Source: Cyrtodaria siliqua
Lineage: Eukaryota > Mollusca > Bivalvia > Adapedonta > Hiatellidae
NCBI GenBank assembly: GCA_037043455.1
Contig: JAWPHD010004488.1
Location: forward strand, 1 to 64,000
Reading direction: 5' to 3'
Length of the DNA: 64,000 bases
Below, in pieces: positions 28,913 through 37,810 of the stretch. Position 1 is the stretch's first letter. Every line of letters begins with the position of its first letter. Made by a program: the position numbers and the translations under genes. The notes beneath the pieces were generated by a model that worked only from the letters and a program-made list of their open reading frames with translations, made no database searches and was not told where the DNA came from.

Positions 28913-29460
28913 TGACCGGACTGGCTGTGGACCCTATGATGACGCCTACCTAAAGCCCATTGGGAAGGTGGCGTTTGATGTTTGTCCATGATATTTCCTG
29001 TCGTGCCCTTAATGGCGTATTCTCTTACTGCTCTGGCTTCTGCCAAGTCATTGAGTACCTTTATTGTGGCTTTCTAGGCTATTGTTTTTTTGTATTATAT
29101 TTACACGAGCATATTTGTGTTTTACTTATATTGCCTATTGATGCTGCCTAGTTGGTTAGAGATTAGATCATGGCGGGGATTTCTTTATTTACACTGTCCT
29201 GTTTTAATGGGATGACAGTAGGGTAAGTGGGAGGTTTGGTGCACCCTAGAACCGGTTTTATCCCCCAGTGGCCTACTTTGCTACTGACCGTTCCAAGGCG
29301 GTAGCCCTATTGTCAACCCTTTTGTGTTTGTAATGTCGTTTGCATTTTTTATTACTTTTGCCTTTTCGTTTGTCTGTTTGCGTGTTTGTTTTTGTGTTTT
29401 GTGGTTGACTGTAGTCCTTGAATGCTGCTTTCCCTGTCCGATATTTTTATCCTTTTTCAA
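28913..29460 (-). repeat. R-family dispersed repeat inserted in the RT gene (fullest copy)
   Basis: The 548 bases have no relation to gypsy and split RT exactly between ...IEPS and the continuation at TCAAACGCC. TTCAA occurs on both sides (28908-28912 and 29456-29460), which fits a 5-bp target duplication. The reverse complement contains GGATAAAAATATCGGACAGG, GGGCTACCGCCTTGGAACGG, CTACTGTCATCCC, GACAGTGTAAATAAA, CTTGGCAGAAGCCAGAGCA and ACAAACATCAAACG. All or parts of this recur at 19141, 20338, 42283, 43262, 47798 and 50835. I find no A/B boxes and no reading frame kept between copies. It may be a MITE or a SINE-like unit, class unknown. Confidence 0.82.
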
Positions 29461-29973
29461 ACGCCCCATTGTCATCCCCAGTCGTACTTATTAAGAAGAA
29501 AGATGGGTCAGTTCGATTCTGCATCGATTTTAGACAGCTCAATAAACGTACCATCTTTAATGCATAGCCAATGCCTAATATTGAGGAGGTATTCTCTAAC
29601 GGGATATTCGTATTTCTCCAAGCTGGACCTCAGTAAAGGTTATTGGCAAGTCCCACTTTCAGACCGAGCTAAAGAGATGACCTCCTTCGAAACTTCGCAA
29701 GGACTTTTTAAGTTCAAGGTCATGCCCTTTGGTCTCGTAAACGCCCCAGCAACATTCTGTAGGTTGATGAGGAAAGTCCTGAAGGATTTGTCCAACACAG
29801 ACAGTTTTGTAGATGACATCCTGGTGTTTACAACAACATTTGAAGACCATATTAAGGCTCTACGTAATCTGTTCGAACGGCTACGCCGGTTTAAACTGAC
29901 TGCAAAACCTAGCAAGTGTCACATAGGTTACGCAGATATAGAGTGTCTGGGTCATGTTGTCGGGAGGGATTAG
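29461..29973 (+). pseudogene. RT palm and fingers (downstream copy)
   Basis: The true frame resumes at about 29457 and includes [13 protein letters not shown] in the correct frame, then YSYFSKLDLSKGYWQVPL (palm motif A Asp), FKFKVMPFGLVNAPATF, and FVDD at 29806-29817. It closes at a TAG (29971-29973) where the upstream copy has a Gln codon CAG. The stretch before 29570 needs one or more small shifts between the frames, so it is not a clean frame. This domain would synthesise DNA from the element RNA. Confidence 0.88.
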
Positions 29974-30576
29974 AAATTGAAACCCAACCCCGACAAGGTT
30001 AAGGCAATTCAGGAAGCACCAAGACCCGAGACAATGAAACAAGTTAGGTCATTTTTAGGGTTGGCGGGTTTTTACAGGAAGTTTATTCCAAACTTTTCGG
30101 CTATAGCTGCACCTTTGTCAGACTTGACAAAGAAAGGTCAATCCAATAGTATAACTTGGGGGGAAAGACAGGAGCGAGCTTTTGTCTCTTTAAAGGGGAT
30201 TACCTGAACTTGACCTGGAGATTATCCTCAGAACGGATGCCTCCGATATCGGGGTGAGTGCAAGAGCAAGATGGGTGTAGTCTCCCCGTGGCTTACGCAA
30301 GTCGGAAACTTCTTCCCCGGGAATGTAACTACTCTGTGATCGAAACGGGAGTGTCTTGCAGTAGTGTGGGGTGTCAGTAAATTCCACCGATATGTTTTTG
30401 GTAAGAAATTTGTCTTGGAGTCTGACCACCAACCGTTAGCTTATATGCATAAAGGAAAGGTAGCTAACAGTAGGTTAATGAGGTGGGCACTGACTCTGCA
30501 GCCTTACCGGATGAAAATTAAAGCGATCCGAGGAAAGGACAATATTGGGGCAGACTATTTAAGTCGCCGCACATAA
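29974..30576 (+). pseudogene. RT connection and RNase H (downstream copy), multiply shifted
   Basis: After the TAG the same frame runs through FLGLAGFYRKFIPNFSAIAA and on to 30200. The upstream copy lacks 31 of these residues. Then, relative to the upstream copy, there is a 26-bp deletion at about 30199, an 11-bp deletion at about 30257 and a 1-bp insertion at about 30345. The net change is 36 bp, so the last part (30364-30576) is back in frame and ends NIGADYLSRRT at TAA. The RNase H motif around TDASDIGV is out of frame. The catalytic site is destroyed. Confidence 0.88.
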
Positions 30577-30780
30577 TGACCGGTTTAATACAATAGTGTA
30601 TTGCAGTGTATTGTACTATAGTAGTTTATGTTACGACAGTGTAGTGTAAAATTGTAGAATATTGTTGACATTTTAATGTAACTTATTATGCAACCATGTC
30701 TTTTGCTAGGACTAATTAATAGTTTAAGTAACCATTTTGTTGAATTTTAAAAAGTGTAGCACTTTCTTTAAGTGGGGAGA
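30577..30780 (+). other. Gypsy 3' untranslated region and polypurine tract (downstream copy)
   Basis: Near-identical to 22916-23122. It ends in AAGTGGGGAGA at 30770-30780 next to the LTR. Confidence 0.85.
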
Positions 30781-32388
30781 TGTTGTCACAAAATGTCACG
30801 GGTAGAGCGTATTGGTCGTACATAGCTCTTGTAAGTTATCAGTTACACCCAATCTATTGTTCGAGTTCACCATATCCATGATACATTCATGTAACACGTA
30901 AAAGCGTGCACATTGTAAGTGGCCGCCAGAGAGGCCGTGTCATAAGTTTAGTTTTGTGCTAATGCATGTAAACGTATAGGTCTATCTTCCTTAAACGGCA
31001 AAATTGTATAAGGGGCCTCTCGTGTAGATTCAATACTGCAGATTTAGCCACGTTTGTCACGGACTGAACGGGGGAAATAATGGTTTGGGCGTTATGTTTG
31101 CTATAAAACCCATTGTCTTCTAGTTCTTGCCGGGATGATCGATAGTTACTTTGTTGGAACAGAGATTGGACGGCAAAATTCACAGGCAACATGTGGTTAG
31201 TAGTTATTTTATTAAACTTTTATCGTACATTTGTATTCAGTGGGCGGCGCCAGTTTGTTTGGCGGTTACGACATCCGGTTAGCATTGGTGTTTCTCAAAC
31301 ATTAACTTTAGACTAGCATATGATTTTGAAGTTACTTTATTAGATGTAATTATTGATCGATCATTAATTGTAAACAACATTAATTTGATAACAGTGGATA
31401 TTAGGTGCATTAGTTAACGTTGGCGTATAACTCAGTGATTGTAATACACGATTGTTAACATTAGTTAACAATGAGATGAGTGAATAGGATAAATGTTCGA
31501 CGCGTATGCATAGCGTTGTATAATGTGGTCATTAGTTGACATGCATGCATGCATAGCTCAGTGAGTGTAATATACGAGTGATTTGATCATGTTTACATTA
31601 CATGTATAAGGGGCATTGATTACCAGCGACGTACATGGCGTATACATGGCGTTGTAAAATATGTATACATTGCTACTCATCATTAGTACAGCTTACATAT
31701 ATTTATTGAATAATAATTTGTTTGGGTAATGATAATTATGCAAGATAGTTATGTTTGTCAACCGACATCTAAAACGTATGTATAATTACAGCCTAAGCCA
31801 TCCAGGATATAAGCCATCCAGGGTTGGAGATAAGCCATCCAGGTTTGGATATTCCGGAGTGGAGCTAAGCTTCCACGATTAACGTTACGAGCGGTGGAGA
31901 CGGTCCCCGTACCTGCGCAGTATGGCCAGGTTTTATTAACGACAACCCCCGGGACACAAGGTGGGCCCGTCATCAGTCCTCACTGGAGGAACATCACCCA
32001 CAATCTCAGTGGAGGTTAACCATCGTTACATCGCGTCATCAACCCTTACATAAGGCATTTGATGACAATCACCCATTGGATTCAAGAATCATCATCTTCA
32101 TGAGCTCTCGCGCATCACAGTTATCGCGCTAGATCATACATCAACATTGTTAGAACTTTAACAACACTTTAGTGTCTTATACATTCAGTATTTATAACAA
32201 TACTAAGAACGTCTTAAACGTTCATGAGAACATTCTTTTCATAGTTCATTTGTGTATTCGCTTGTTTTTTTAGATAATTGTATATATATTAAACATATTT
32301 TAAAAGTTGCATTAAACTTATGTAAATGCATTCACCGTCATTGATTCTTTCCTGAGTTATCCCCAACCACTAGGGTCATCCTGTGACA
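30781..32388 (+). mobile_element. Gypsy 3' LTR (1608 bp)
   Basis: Same length and ends as the LTR at 23123-24730 (TGTTGTCACA ... CTGTGACA), with scattered single-base differences, about 30 by eye. It is followed directly by non-LTR DNA, GTGTCTGGTAAAAAAA. The matching 5' flank of the composite is lost by truncation, so no target duplication can be read. Confidence 0.93.
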
Positions 32389-33044
32389 GTGTCTGGTAAA
32401 AAAAAACGGTCATGGCGTGTTAACGTCTCCGTGACGACACTTTTTTTGAATATTGTTTTAACACTCGTGACTTGGTCTGTTATTATGTTAAACTTTGTTC
32501 CCAGTTCCTACCCAGAAATAATGCTATTATCTCTCGGCAGCTATTTTACGTTTGCGTAAAACCTTGTTGTTCTGTTTGATAAAAAAAATCCATTTTGAGC
32601 AGTGAACATACTAAGATATAGAGATTACTTAACTGCTGGGATCGATTATAGGGAAATCCTTCATGAGATGGTAGACGTGTGCTTTGTTTTCACGAACGAG
32701 CGTATGCGAGTGAGTAATGCTTAATGAGTATTGTTTTTTTCACTGAGAAATCTCAATCGTTCACCGATAAAAATGTAAAAAATAAATATTAACTTACTTA
32801 TCTCAATTATTAATCTTTTAAAATGTTTACAAAAAGACGCAGATGGAGAAAATTAACAAATGGGAGTGATCATGTAATTTATGAGAACAAGTATATATGT
32901 AACCTACTCAGTTCCTAACAATATTCATTCACCTTATTTATGCACCCAATTATGTATTGGGCGCGAGCACAACTGCCTATTGAATACTCTTTGGCTCGAA
33001 TAGTCTCGGAGCCAATTAAGATAACATTGTTCTGATGCGCTTAC
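32389..33044. other. Internal DNA of the TIR element with a MITE end
   Basis: No gene. At 32627-32715 the sequence CTGCTGGGATCGATTATAGG, then GAAATCCTTCATGAGATGGT and CACGAACGAGCG, matches one half of the fold-back MITE at 40751-40878 (its reverse complement). Only one arm is present. The rest is AT-rich unique sequence. Confidence 0.55.
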
Positions 33045-33358
33045 AATTGATTGAATTGAATGTTGTTTAACGACTCATCGACACAGTATAGGTTATTTAG
33101 AGCCGCCCCAGAGAGAGGGGAAGGATACATAGGAATCCGGGAACCCTGCCCTACTCTTATTATCGAATAGATTCCTATGGTTCTTTAACGTGTTCGGAGG
33201 ATAGTCCGATACACGGGACCGCCTGGTTTACGTTCCCATCCGAAGGACGAGGCTAAGGGAAAGTGTCTTGCCCAAGAACACACCGACGAAACTCAGTGAC
33301 ACCAGGGAGGATTGAACCCGAGGCTTCCGGTTACAAATCCGCCTCGCTACCGACTGCC
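33045..33358 (-). mobile_element. tRNA-Thr-like SINE, copy A
   Basis: Minus-strand head TGGCAGTCGGTAGCGAGGCG, then GGATTTGTAACCGG with a tRNA-Thr(UGU)-like anticodon loop, then B box GGGTTCAATCC. The body includes TTCGTCGGTGTGTTCTTGGG, CAAGACACTTTCCCT and CTCGTCCTTCGGATGGGA. The 3' end is AACCTATACTGTGTCG and GTCGTTAAACAACATTCAAT with a short AATTCAATC tail. The body and the tail resemble SINEs common in marine invertebrates. It lacks normal tRNA ends, so it is not a tRNA gene. Confidence 0.7.
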
Positions 33359-33640
33359 AGAGAGAGGGGGAAGGATACATAAGAATGCGGGAACCTGCCC
33401 TACTCTTACTATTTAATAGATTCCAAAGCTTCCAATGGTTATTTAACATGCTCGGAGGATAGACTGAAACTGAACCGTTTGTTAACGTCCTCGTCCGACG
33501 GACGAGACTGAGGGAAAGTTTCTTGCACAAGGACACACCGACGAAAGTCAGTGACAACAGACAGGCTTGGACCCGGGGCCAGTTACAAGTCCAACGCGCT
33601 ATTCACTTGGGCAAGCCAGCCCCCGATGCGCTAACAAAAT
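33359..33640 (-). mobile_element. tRNA-Thr-like SINE, copy B, 3'-truncated
   Basis: Same family as the neighbouring copy: GACTTGTAACTGG in the anticodon position, TTCGTCGGTGTGTCCTTGTG, and TATCCTCCGAGCATGTTAAAT. Its sequence stops at the CTCTCTCTGG tract exactly where the head of copy A begins, so A replaced or was inserted at the 3' tail of B and the pair forms a dimer. B is more diverged than A. Confidence 0.65.
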
Positions 33641-33966
33641 TACATTTGTTGAAAAATATAACCGAATATATGTGGATATGCAGAGATTTTAGCTTACAAT
33701 TCCGAATTCCTTTTATTACAGATGTTCTATCTGAACATGCAGAAAGCATTAGTATTACTTATTCCCGGTGGGGGTTCCCTATAAGTACCGGCAAAGTACT
33801 AGGAAAGTATGCCATCAAGTAAGGGAAAACACTATCGGTAAGTATCAAAGAAGCTAGAAGCTTACAGGGGTATCAAATAAGAAAACAAATGCGTGTGTGC
33901 TGTTATAAACGCCCGCTTTCATACTTATCCATAGTCTTCGTTTGACCTTATCCGAACAAATGTTTA
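33641..33966. other. Non-coding internal DNA of the TIR element
   Basis: No gene. The last 55 bases before the right TIR contain two minus-strand GGATAAG motifs (33953-33939 and 33930-33914). Confidence 0.5.
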
Positions 33967-34408
33967 GCCGTCGTAAGACTTATCCACTTTCTGGGACCCC
34001 TCTCTCACAAAACGCCAGATTAAAAACCCTTAGTTAGTATTAAGGGATCAAATAAAGACAAATTGACTAACATAATGAATGGTTTACATGTGCATGTCCT
34101 TATTATCGTGTCAAAATTACTGTATAATTGAAAAATCGACGAAATGTCAATTGTTGACACGGATTTTTCCAATCCGCCCAGTTCTAAACGGATAAAATTG
34201 CTTAAAACAATGCTAAAATGAAAAACATAAGTTATGGATGTGAAGGAAAATATTCAGGGAATATAACAAAGCAAAACTTATTTATATAACGACTATAATA
34301 TTTAAAAAAATGACAAATATTGAGCGTACATGTAATGTGGCGCGTCTTTCCCGTACCCGCGTATGGCCTTATCCGACCCGCGTTTATATTATACGGATAC
34401 CGGGGGTG
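33967..34408 (-). repeat. Right terminal inverted repeat of the 13.7-kb element
   Basis: Reverse complement of 20732-21174 with scattered changes and a few single-base indels. It ends in GGATACCGGGGGTG at 34408 and is followed by TAACAT (34409-34414), the second copy of the target duplication. A 60-codon minus-strand frame here is a shadow and is interrupted in the left arm. Confidence 0.85.
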
Positions 34409-34593
34409 TAACATGCCTGATGCTGATTTTACTTGCTACAAACCTCGCGCCGAATCTCCTTAAGGAACTACCATTGAATTATATTTAGAACTTTGTTTTG
34501 AATCACTTTAACGAACTTGGTTCATTAACTCAATTGTAAGTATTATCCATCAAGTTAATGCAATACGATTAATGAAAACATATCTTAACTAAC

Positions 34594-34805
34594 CGATTTC
34601 GATTTGAAATGCGAAGATGGAAAGTTAAATGTATCTTGGGTGAATACGGTTGTTTTGTTGCGTTCTAATTTAACAGTCATATCCTTGTTTGGTTTGTAAT
34701 AGAGTGTGACATTTGTAGGCCCTAATATTGTTGTTACAAATATGGTGAAATTGGAAGCGTTGACTAAGGGCACTACAAATTTTGTTCCCATGGTGTCCGC
34801 TTCAT
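34594..34805 (-). CDS. Candidate exon, IgGFc-binding-type domain (central piece)
   Basis: On the minus strand the acceptor TTTATTTTTTCAG ends at 34806. The exon reads (D)EADTMGTKFVVPLVNASNFT, then IFVTT, NVTLYYKP and FNFPSSHFKSKS, and stops at donor TCG|GTTAGT after 34594. It is 212 nt, starting in phase 1 and ending in phase 0. The opening 'GTxFVVPxxxN' followed by 'LFVTT' and 'NVT' is characteristic of IgGFc-binding-protein N-terminal domains, which occur in secreted, often mucin-associated proteins. It joins in phase with the exon at 19799-19649, which supplies the LPTDVLG part of the same domain. No Met or signal peptide is present, so this is an internal exon. The call is from pattern recognition and no search was possible. 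It could be a gene relic. Confidence 0.58.
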
Positions 34806-34859
34806 CTGAAAAAATAAATATACACATACAATGTATCTGCAGAACTGAATGACGCATTT

Positions 34860-35087
34860 CACATCCACACTAAGTAAAGAACAAGTACTTAACATGTCGT
34901 AAAACGCACGCACGCACGAACACACGCACTAACGAACGCACGCACACGCATGGATACATACATACATACATACATGCACACGAACGCACGCACGGACAGA
35001 CACATACGCACAGGAATTAGCGAATTAAAACTTTGTAGATTGAATTAGATATGTTGTTTTGCTTTAAATATGTAATGTGTACCTTTT
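34860..35087. repeat. Simple repeat ACGC/ACAT, 34895-35015
   Basis: Runs of ACGCACGCACG and ACATACATACAT alternate for about 120 bases. The rest is unique AT-rich DNA. Probably intronic if the neighbouring exons are real. Confidence 0.75.
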
Positions 35088-35580
35088 ACACGCCTACTAA
35101 ACAGTGTCTCCAGCTCAAAAAAGAGCAATCGTAAAATGAGACAAAGCAACATCCGAGCTAGAGACATCGTCAAGAAATGGCTGTCAAAATGTGAGTTTGA
35201 CCCATGTTTTAGCTATTTTTTTATTGTTTTAAGACATGAACTGACAAATCGGAGAATGTCATGCTCCGGGTATAAGCCAGGAATGTCCGTAAAACCCTCG
35301 ATTTGTTCCATATAATGGCTTACCTTTGTTGTAGAACTTTTCTCCCGTGACCGGTAAGCTTGTTTACATGACAAATTTCGACATTCTTGTGTAGTTTAGT
35401 CCGAGTTATACACATTAAACATATTGTAGCATCATATGTTGGTCCAATATGATGATAAAAACAAATGAGCACCACAAATACGCAGGAAAAGGCATTACTC
35501 GGAGAGTTATGCTGATTTTTTGATAAGAGCTGGAGACAACATAGCAGAGCTGGAGACAAAACAGGGAGCTAGAGTCGATG

Positions 35581-36417
35581 CAATACTATTGCATACAATA
35601 ATAAAACTGTATTAAACCAATTTTAAAAATCAGAAACTACCAATACCCCCACCATACTGTCAACATTAATAGCTCAGTGTTGTATCAATTGAATTTTGTA
35701 AATAAAATCCCACCACATGAGCTATTTCTTCAAGTTATTTTCTTCCTTTTTCAGTAAAGTTTGATGTTTCATTCTTCATAAAATAGATATCTATTTAACC
35801 AACGGCCATATTAGAAGGCAGTGTCTTAACTAGGGGCACACGTTGTGCCGGAGCGTAAGTCCTGTTTATTGTTTTGCTATGCGAGCTATTATAAATATGA
35901 TATAACGGGTGGTATCATGCAATTTAGAATCATAGGTAGTTGTAATGATGATTTAGTATACAACATGTATAACATAGCACACCCAAGTAAACTTGAAATA
36001 ACACGGTACATCATTTATGACATGGATAAAAATGTAAATAAATAGAGGTAATGTACTGAGTGATCGTTTATGTATATTAAATACAACGAGTAAACATGCT
36101 AATAAATACAATATTTGCAAACTCAAAGTTATTGTTCTATTCCTATTATAACTATAAATGTCACACTATGAGGTAATTATAGCTGACGTCTTGGTATATA
36201 TAGCGCTATTAAATATATGGCATGGCGTTATTATCCCTCAGTTTACTCTTGCGTGTTTTACCCTCAAACGATTTCAGTTATGGTATAAGTTTTGCTTACG
36301 TCACACTAGAAACAGGATTGTGGACGAATAATAACCATTGCAAACATCTTGTACTCGTAACTTCCTTGCCCTTGTACCTACTTTGAAAATTATTTTATTT
36401 CGATATTTTCAGATGAC
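35581..36417. other. Interior of the 2.67-kb element, no gene recognised
   Basis: AT-rich. One 66-codon plus-strand frame (35845-36045) has no recognisable domain and no splice context. Confidence 0.5.
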
Positions 36418-36920
36418 ATTTTTTGACAAATAGCGACGGCTTGAACAAACTTGGTAGAGGGTCACCCAAGGAACATTTCTGTGAAATTATTTTGAAATCG
36501 CACCAGTAGTTTCTGACAAGAAGATTTTTGAATTTTTTACTATAGCCATATAGGGAAAACCAGCCTCGCCCCTGGCGGTCATGTTTTTTGACGAATCTCG
36601 ACGGCTTGAACAAACTTCGTAGAGGGTTACCCAAGGAACATTTCTGTGAAATTATTTCGAAATCGGGCCAGTAGTTTCTGACGAGAAGATTTTTAAAAAA
36701 AAAATCATTTCCGTTGCCATGGCAACCAAAGTTCTGCACCTAATTCAATTATTTGAACAAACTTGAAAGGGGACCACCCAAGGAACATTAATGTAAAGTT
36801 TGGTTGACATTGGCCAAGCGGTTTTAGGAGATGTTGTTTGAAGCAAAAAGTTAACGACGGACGACGGACACAGGGCGATCACAAAAGCTCACATGTGAGC
36901 CTTCGGCTCAGGTGAGCTAA
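36418..36920 (+). repeat. Dispersed repeat with terminal GGTGAGCTAA hairpin
   Basis: Two tandem blocks of about 167 bp begin TTTTTTGAC and contain CGACGGCTTGAACAAACTT and CACCCAAGGAACATTTCTGT (36418 and 36585). A third, more diverged block begins at about 36750. The end is GACGGACGACGGACACAGG followed by a hairpin from AGCTCAC to GTGAGCC, a TTCG loop, and GGCTCAGGTGAGCT. Repeats with this GACGGACGACGGAC ... CAGGTGAGCTAA end are abundant in bivalve genomes. An open minus-strand frame through it follows from the block structure and is not a gene. Confidence 0.75.
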
Positions 36921-37810
36921 CAATCCTAAATATTTAATACATTTTACCTGTTACTTCAAAGTATATACGGTACATCAACATCAAATGTGATACATGTTTA
37001 CAGTTTCACGATAATACGGATACAGTTTAAACGAAAATCAATAGATTACATGTAAATAGAACATCTGCGTAAGTTGGAAATATTTGGTATACATTGAAAT
37101 AAATATCACATTCAATTCATTTATTGTTTAGCGAACATATATACCGGGTGTATCGCTTCGTAGAAACCTACGATTAATTCGAATGTCACGATATCATCAG
37201 TCTCTTTCGATGATAACCACCACTTCAAATACGTAAATTTTAAGTAATACTTCTAAATCCATCGACTCTAGCTCCCTGTTTTGTCTCCAGCTCTCGTATG
37301 TTGTCTCTAGCTCTTATAAAAAAAATCAGCATAACTCTCCGAGTAATGCCTTTTCCTGCGTATTTGTGGTGCTCATTTGTTTTTATCATCATACTGGACC
37401 AATATATGATGCTACAATATGTTTAATGTGTAGAACTCGGACTAAACTACACAAGAATGTCGAAATTTGTCATGTAAACAAACCTACCGGTCACGGGAGA
37501 AAAGTTCTACAACAAAGGTAAGCCATTATATGGAACAAATCGTGGGTTTTACGGACGTTCCTGGCTTATACCCGGAGCATGACATTCTCCGATTTGCCAG
37601 TTCATGTCTTAAAACAATAAAAAATAGCTAAAACATGGGTCATACTCACATTTTGACAGCCATTTCTTGACGATGTCTCTAGCTCGGATGCTGCATTGTC
37701 TCATTTTACGATTGCTCTTTTTTGAGCTGGAGACACTGTTTAGTAGGCGTGTTTTAGTAGAGCAACAATGAGCTGAAAAGATGCATATTCCAATTGGGTA
37801 CTCGGTTCCG

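Larger units (their letters stand above)
23123..32388 (+). mobile_element. Ty3/gypsy retrotransposon, Gmr1-like gene order, non-functional
   Basis: Order along the plus strand: LTR, tRNA-Leu primer site, gag coiled coil, SCAN-like capsid, zinc knuckle, protease, integrase, RT, RNase H, polypurine tract, LTR. The internal part is about 6.05 kb including the 548-bp R insertion. Most Ty3/gypsy elements place integrase after RNase H, and the integrase-first order is known from Gmr1-like elements. No envelope frame is present. At least two frameshifts in gag-protease, a shift and two stops in integrase and gag, a stop in RT and three indels in RNase H make it dead. LTR divergence of about 2% points to a fairly recent insertion. 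The many coding breaks seem heavy for that age, which suggests it was copied from an already damaged template or recombined. Confidence 0.9.
20732..34408. mobile_element. 13.7-kb DNA-transposon-like element with about 443-bp TIRs
   Basis: The element begins CACCCCCGGTATCCGTATAA and ends with the reverse complement of nearly the same sequence. The inverted repeats span 20732-21174 and 33967-34408 and are about 90% or more alike by eye. TAACAT flanks both ends as a 6-bp target duplication, so this is an insertion. No transposase-like frame is visible. Outside the TIRs the element's own DNA is about 21175-22087 and 32389-33966, and the rest is a gypsy retrotransposon composite that jumped in later. 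It therefore appears non-autonomous. A 6-bp duplication with long TIRs recalls Maverick/Polinton and a few cut-and-paste groups, but no Polinton gene is present, so the superfamily is open. It sits in the intron between candidate exons 34594-34805 and 19649-19799. Confidence 0.75.
35088..37752. mobile_element. 2.67-kb element with 493-bp terminal inverted repeats
   Basis: Left arm 35088-35580 and right arm 37260-37752 are reverse complements of equal length, about 95% alike by eye. They begin ACACGCCTACTAAACAGTGT and end inward at GAGTCGATG. The flanks offer only a short T run as possible target duplication. Each arm includes GAGCTGGAGACA-type motifs several times near its inner end, a candidate subterminal repeat. 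The 1.68-kb interior carries a bivalve-type dispersed repeat (36418-36920) and otherwise unremarkable DNA. No transposase is seen. It lies between candidate exons 40419-40454 and 34594-34805. Confidence 0.8.

Noticed and set aside
28960..29151. Small protein encoded by the R family (similar frame at 43224-43445)
   Set aside because: The two frames resemble each other only as far as the DNA does. Residue changes are not suppressed, and other copies lack the frame.
33228..33822. Frames on both strands in the SINE dimer region
   Set aside because: They lie over SINE sequence with tRNA-derived heads, and no splice or domain evidence supports a gene.
20732..34408. Maverick/Polinton virus-like transposon
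   Set aside because: The 6-bp duplication and long TIRs would fit, but there is no DNA polymerase B, capsid, ATPase or retroviral-type integrase belonging to it, and the ends do not begin with AG. The only integrase is that of the nested gypsy.
36395..36739. 114-codon minus-strand frame with an internal repeat
   Set aside because: It covers the tandem blocks of a dispersed repeat. The internal peptide repeat follows from the DNA repeat.
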